Source: an uncultured Rhodoplanes sp. | GTDB lineage: Bacteria; Pseudomonadota; Alphaproteobacteria; Rhizobiales; Xanthobacteraceae | DNA: 7,400 bases | Reading direction: 5' to 3' | Assembly: GCA_936924235.1 (NCBI GenBank) | Contig: CAKZHN010000309.1 | Coordinates: forward strand, 1 to 7,400 | Part shown: piece after piece, positions 5,578 to 7,400 of the stretch | How the letters are laid out: each line of letters opens with the position of its first letter | Position numbering within the stretch: position 1 is the stretch's first letter | The notes under the pieces: model-generated | The model's database searches: none | Told to the model about the DNA's origin: nothing | What the model saw: the letters and a program-made list of their open reading frames with translations, nothing else | Position numbers and translations under genes: made by a program

Positions 5578-5754
5578 TCATTCATTGCTTTCTTCGATTG
5601 GCAGCACCTGCAGCGCTTTCATCACCACCGGGTATTCCAGATCGCAAAACGCACACTTGAAGACATAGTGGTCGTAAGGCTGCTGACGAAACACCTGCTT
5701 GAGCCGCATCTCACGCTGGCAAACAGGGCAGGGCGGATTGTTGACCTCAGACAT
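5578..5754 (-). CDS. Small zinc-ribbon protein
   Basis: 58 residues. Two CxxC knuckles, Cys9-Pro-Val-Cys12 and Cys34-Ala-Phe-Cys37, 21 residues apart, form a typical four-cysteine zinc ribbon. Between them lies a basic stretch, MRLKQVFRQQPYDHYVFK, and after them LEYPVVMKAL and an acidic tail (EESNE). No signal peptide or membrane segment, so cytoplasmic. Such small ribbons bind nucleic acid or a partner protein; which applies here is unknown. The ATG at 5754 is preferred; GAGGAG sits only two bases upstream (four from GAGG), which is close. The longer open frame upstream encodes a Pro-rich stretch that looks like untranslated leader. The transporter gene ends 200 bases upstream on the same strand, so it may be transcribed alone or with it. 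A truncated tandem copy lies just downstream. Confidence 0.85.
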   Translation of the reverse strand: MSEVNNPPCPVCQREMRLKQVFRQQPYDHYVFKCAFCDLEYPVVMKALQVLPIEESNE

Positions 5755-5782
5755 GACTCCTCGCTTTCTGCGGACGCAGAAC

Positions 5783-5815
5783 GGTTGGGGTTCCGGCTGT
5801 GGTGGGGGTGGCGGG
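5783..5815 (+). other. G-rich tract in the zinc-ribbon gene leader
   Basis: On the + strand there are G runs of 2, 4, 2, 2, 5, 2 and 3 within 33 bases. This could fold as a two-tetrad G-quadruplex. For the zinc-ribbon gene the G-rich strand is the template strand, so the leader RNA would be C-rich. Only base composition supports this. Confidence 0.35.
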
Positions 5816-5848
5816 ATAACGCGCGAGCCAAAAACGGGTGCCACGCGC

Positions 5849-5894
5849 GATGGAACTTTATTTTTCCGAAAGGCGGGAACCGGCAGTTTCCATC
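5849..5894. repeat. Bulged inverted repeat between the transporter and zinc-ribbon genes
   Basis: GATGGAACT (5849-5857) pairs with AGTTTCCATC (5885-5894) with one bulged base, and inner TTCC and GGAA arms (about 5864 and 5876) extend it. Read on the - strand it sits 61 bases after the transporter stop and about 95 bases before the zinc-ribbon start. It could be a weak transporter terminator (TTTTT follows about 15 bases later), a leader structure or an operator. Confidence 0.4.
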
Positions 5895-5954
5895 GATGAA
5901 ATAGTGTGTTGCAAAGCGTGAACGCCGTGCCGGCAACCTAATTCGTGGCGTTCG

Positions 5955-7181
5955 TTACACGGTGCCCTGTGTCGCGGCTCGACGATCGCCGGTCTCGGAC
6001 ATTCCGAGCTGCAGCAGCACGCCGACGGCAGCGACTCCACCGAGCACCAGGAACGCTGCACTGTATCCGGCCTTCGTCACGACGAGGCCTGCCAGCGTGG
6101 TGGACAGGGCGGCGCCGATGCCTTGCGCGGCCGTGACCGCGCCGAGCGCGACGTTGAAGCGGCCGGTGCCGCGCATCAGATCGGCGACGATCACCGGGAA
6201 GATCGCGCCGTAGATTCCAGCGCCGACGCCGTCGAGCAGCTGCACGCCGACGAGCCAATACGGATTGTCGGACATCGTGTAGAGCGCGCCGCGGATCGGC
6301 AGGACCAGCAGCGCGGCCAGGAAGAACGGCTTGCGTCCCCAGGCATCGGCTTTGGCGCCGACCAGCAGCGCCATCGGCGCCATGATGATCTGCGCCGCGA
6401 CGATGCAGGCTGACATCATGCTGGTGCCGAGATGCTTGTTCTGCAGCGCGATCTTCTGCCCGACCAGCGGCAGCATCGCCGCGTTCGACAGGTGAAACAG
6501 CACCGCGCAGGCGGCAAACAGCAGGAGAGGGCGGCAGGTCAGCAGCACGTTGAGGCCCGAGATGCGCGCTTCGCTTTGTGCGTCCGTCATGCCTCGCGCT
6601 CGATCGTGGTCGATGGCGCTTTCCGGAATGGCGACCACGCTCGCAAGACTGCACAGCGACATCGCCGCGAGCAGATAGAACACGACGGCAGGCCCCCAGA
6701 CGAAGCCTGCGGCTCCGGCGACCATCGCCGCAAACGCGTTGCCGGCGTGGTTGAAGGTCTCGTTGCGCCCGATGCGCCGGCTGAAGCCACGCGCGCCGAA
6801 GATGCCGAGCGTGACCGCCGCGAGCGCCGGCGCAAAGATCGCGGCCGCCGCGTGGGCCGCGGCCTGGAACAGCGCGACCTCGAAGAACGACGAGAACCAA
6901 GGCAGCAGCAGCGAGACGGCTGTCACCATCATGGCCGCGACCGCCACGGCAAGACGCTTCACCCTGGTCGCGTCGATCAGCGCGCCGGCCGGTGCCTGCG
7001 CCAGGATGCCGGCCACTGCTGCGATCGACATCACGATGCCGATCTGCGCCTCGTCCCAGCTCTGCTCGGTCAGGAGATAGATCGCGAGATACGGCCCAAG
7101 GCCGTCCCGGACGTCGGCCAGGAAGAAGTTGGCCGCGTCGAGGGCGGTGCCGGCGCGCGTCCTGTCCGTCGTGGCGCTCAT
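5955..7181 (-). CDS. Major facilitator superfamily (MFS_1) transporter
   Basis: 408 residues, the usual length for a twelve-helix MFS carrier, which moves small solutes or drugs across the inner membrane using an ion gradient. Alternating hydrophobic segments run from about 30 to 393 with a polar central loop at about 188-208. The loop 2-3 motif is G66-ALI-D70-ATRVKR, and its repeat in the second half is G275-AKA-D279-AWGRK. DVRDGLGPY (23-31) in the first helix and RNE (139-141) are further conserved-looking polar sites. The ATG at 7181 is preferred over the one at 7190 because the AAGGAGG touches the latter and lies nine bases from the former. Substrate cannot be told; the many Ala/Gly helices fit an exporter, but this is inference. 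No adjacent regulator or enzyme hints at a role. Confidence 0.9.
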   Translation of the reverse strand: MSATTDRTRAGTALDAANFFLADVRDGLGPYLAIYLLTEQSWDEAQIGIVMSIAAVAGILAQAPAGALIDATRVKRLAVAVAAMMVTAVSLLLPWFSSFFEVALFQAAAHAAAAIFAPALAAVTLGIFGARGFSRRIGRNETFNHAGNAFAAMVAGAAGFVWGPAVVFYLLAAMSLCSLASVVAIPESAIDHDRARGMTDAQSEARISGLNVLLTCRPLLLFAACAVLFHLSNAAMLPLVGQKIALQNKHLGTSMMSACIVAAQIIMAPMALLVGAKADAWGRKPFFLAALLVLPIRGALYTMSDNPYWLVGVQLLDGVGAGIYGAIFPVIVADLMRGTGRFNVALGAVTAAQGIGAALSTTLAGLVVTKAGYSAAFLVLGGVAAVGVLLQLGMSETGDRRAATQGTV

Positions 7182-7190
7182 GCGGGCCAT

Positions 7191-7197
7191 CCTCCTT
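7191..7197 (-). promoter_or_regulatory. Ribosome binding site deciding the transporter start
   Basis: AAGGAGG on the - strand, the strongest in the window. It abuts ATG 7190 with no spacer but lies nine bases from ATG 7181, which makes the second Met the likely start. Confidence 0.8.
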
Positions 7198-7400
7198 CAA
7201 GCCGGAGCGGAGGCTTTGGTTCGGCCAAATCCGCCAGATTGTCGGGGGCTCTACCGCCGCCGAGGATTTGGCGGGCTGTCTATCCCCAGTGAATTCACAC
7301 CCGAAATCACAACAATATTGTCAGCCTGTCCTGACGTTGTATTCCGGGCATGCCTTGCTCAGTTGAGGGCGTCCCCGGAGGCGATCCGCTGACGGAGCAG
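7198..7400. other. Gap upstream of the transporter with several dyads
   Basis: No gene is supported here. Palindromes GTGAATTCAC (7289-7298) and ACAATATTGT (7312-7321) have centres 23 bases apart. GCCAAATCC (7224-7232) and GGATTTGGC (7264-7272) form a nine-base inverted repeat. AAGCC/GGCTT (7199-7203, 7212-7216) makes a small hairpin just before the transporter ribosome site. This is probably the promoter and operator region of the transporter, but no good -35/-10 pair was found. Confidence 0.45.

Noticed and set aside
5578..5580. TGA of the zinc-ribbon gene as a readthrough or selenocysteine codon
   Set aside because: A strong intrinsic terminator follows within 16 bases, and no selenocysteine insertion hairpin fits; ordinary termination is simpler.
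5335..5904. 189-codon + strand frame across both zinc-ribbon copies
   Set aside because: It exists because both copies are open in the same relative antisense frame. The - strand CxxC pattern, start and terminator show the real coding direction.
5920..5953. GAACGCC / GGCGTTC as a transporter terminator
   Set aside because: Only seven paired bases around a 20-base loop and no T tract on the - strand; too weak to call.
5938..7200. 420-codon - strand frame overlapping the transporter
   Set aside because: Arg/Gly-rich shadow in another frame of the transporter; the transporter frame has membrane helices and MFS motifs.
6432..7292. 286-codon + strand frame opposite the transporter
   Set aside because: Highly Arg/His/Gln-rich, no family likeness, antisense to a well-supported gene.
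1..7400. Defence system, prophage, insertion sequence or CRISPR array
   Set aside because: No integrase, transposase, phage protein, nuclease or regularly spaced repeats are present; every large frame fits housekeeping or envelope functions.

Overview
The window is high-GC DNA with alphaproteobacterial gene content. The protein style (an omptin-like barrel, Rhizobiales-type NadE, small Ala-rich secreted proteins) suggests Bradyrhizobium, Rhodopseudomonas or a close relative. The lineage is inferred from recognition of protein style, not from a marker gene. It looks like ordinary chromosome: no phage, transposase, integrase, tRNA, rRNA or CRISPR array is visible.

Layout, left to right. The 3' end of a diacylglycerol kinase gene (dgkA) enters on the + strand and ends at 184. 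A 261-base gap follows, then a GTG-started gene for a secreted outer-membrane beta-barrel protein (446-1855). Its barrel carries a DxD and a DxH pair at omptin-like spacing, behind a long Pro-rich N-terminal extension that contains a duplicated segment. A strong hairpin terminator (1885-1920) closes it. Two small genes follow on +: a 108-residue exported coiled-coil protein (2024-2350) and a 62-residue cytoplasmic coiled-coil protein (2473-2661). Glutamine-dependent NAD+ synthetase nadE (2767-4509) comes next and has no visible Shine-Dalgarno sequence.

The right half is on the - strand and converges on nadE. Read from right to left it holds a major facilitator superfamily transporter (7181-5955), a 58-residue zinc-ribbon protein (5754-5578) with a textbook terminator, a truncated second copy of that zinc-ribbon gene lying beyond the terminator (5508-5374), and an exported 257-residue protein with eight cysteines (5310-4537). 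The stop codons of the last gene and of nadE form the two feet of one hairpin.

The genes do not make one pathway. dgkA (lipid recycling) and the barrel protein are envelope functions, nadE is a core housekeeping gene, and the rest are poorly characterised. The items most worth a second look are the omptin-like protein with its repeat-bearing periplasmic extension, and the decayed zinc-ribbon tandem copy, which still keeps its reading frame over the C-terminal two thirds.
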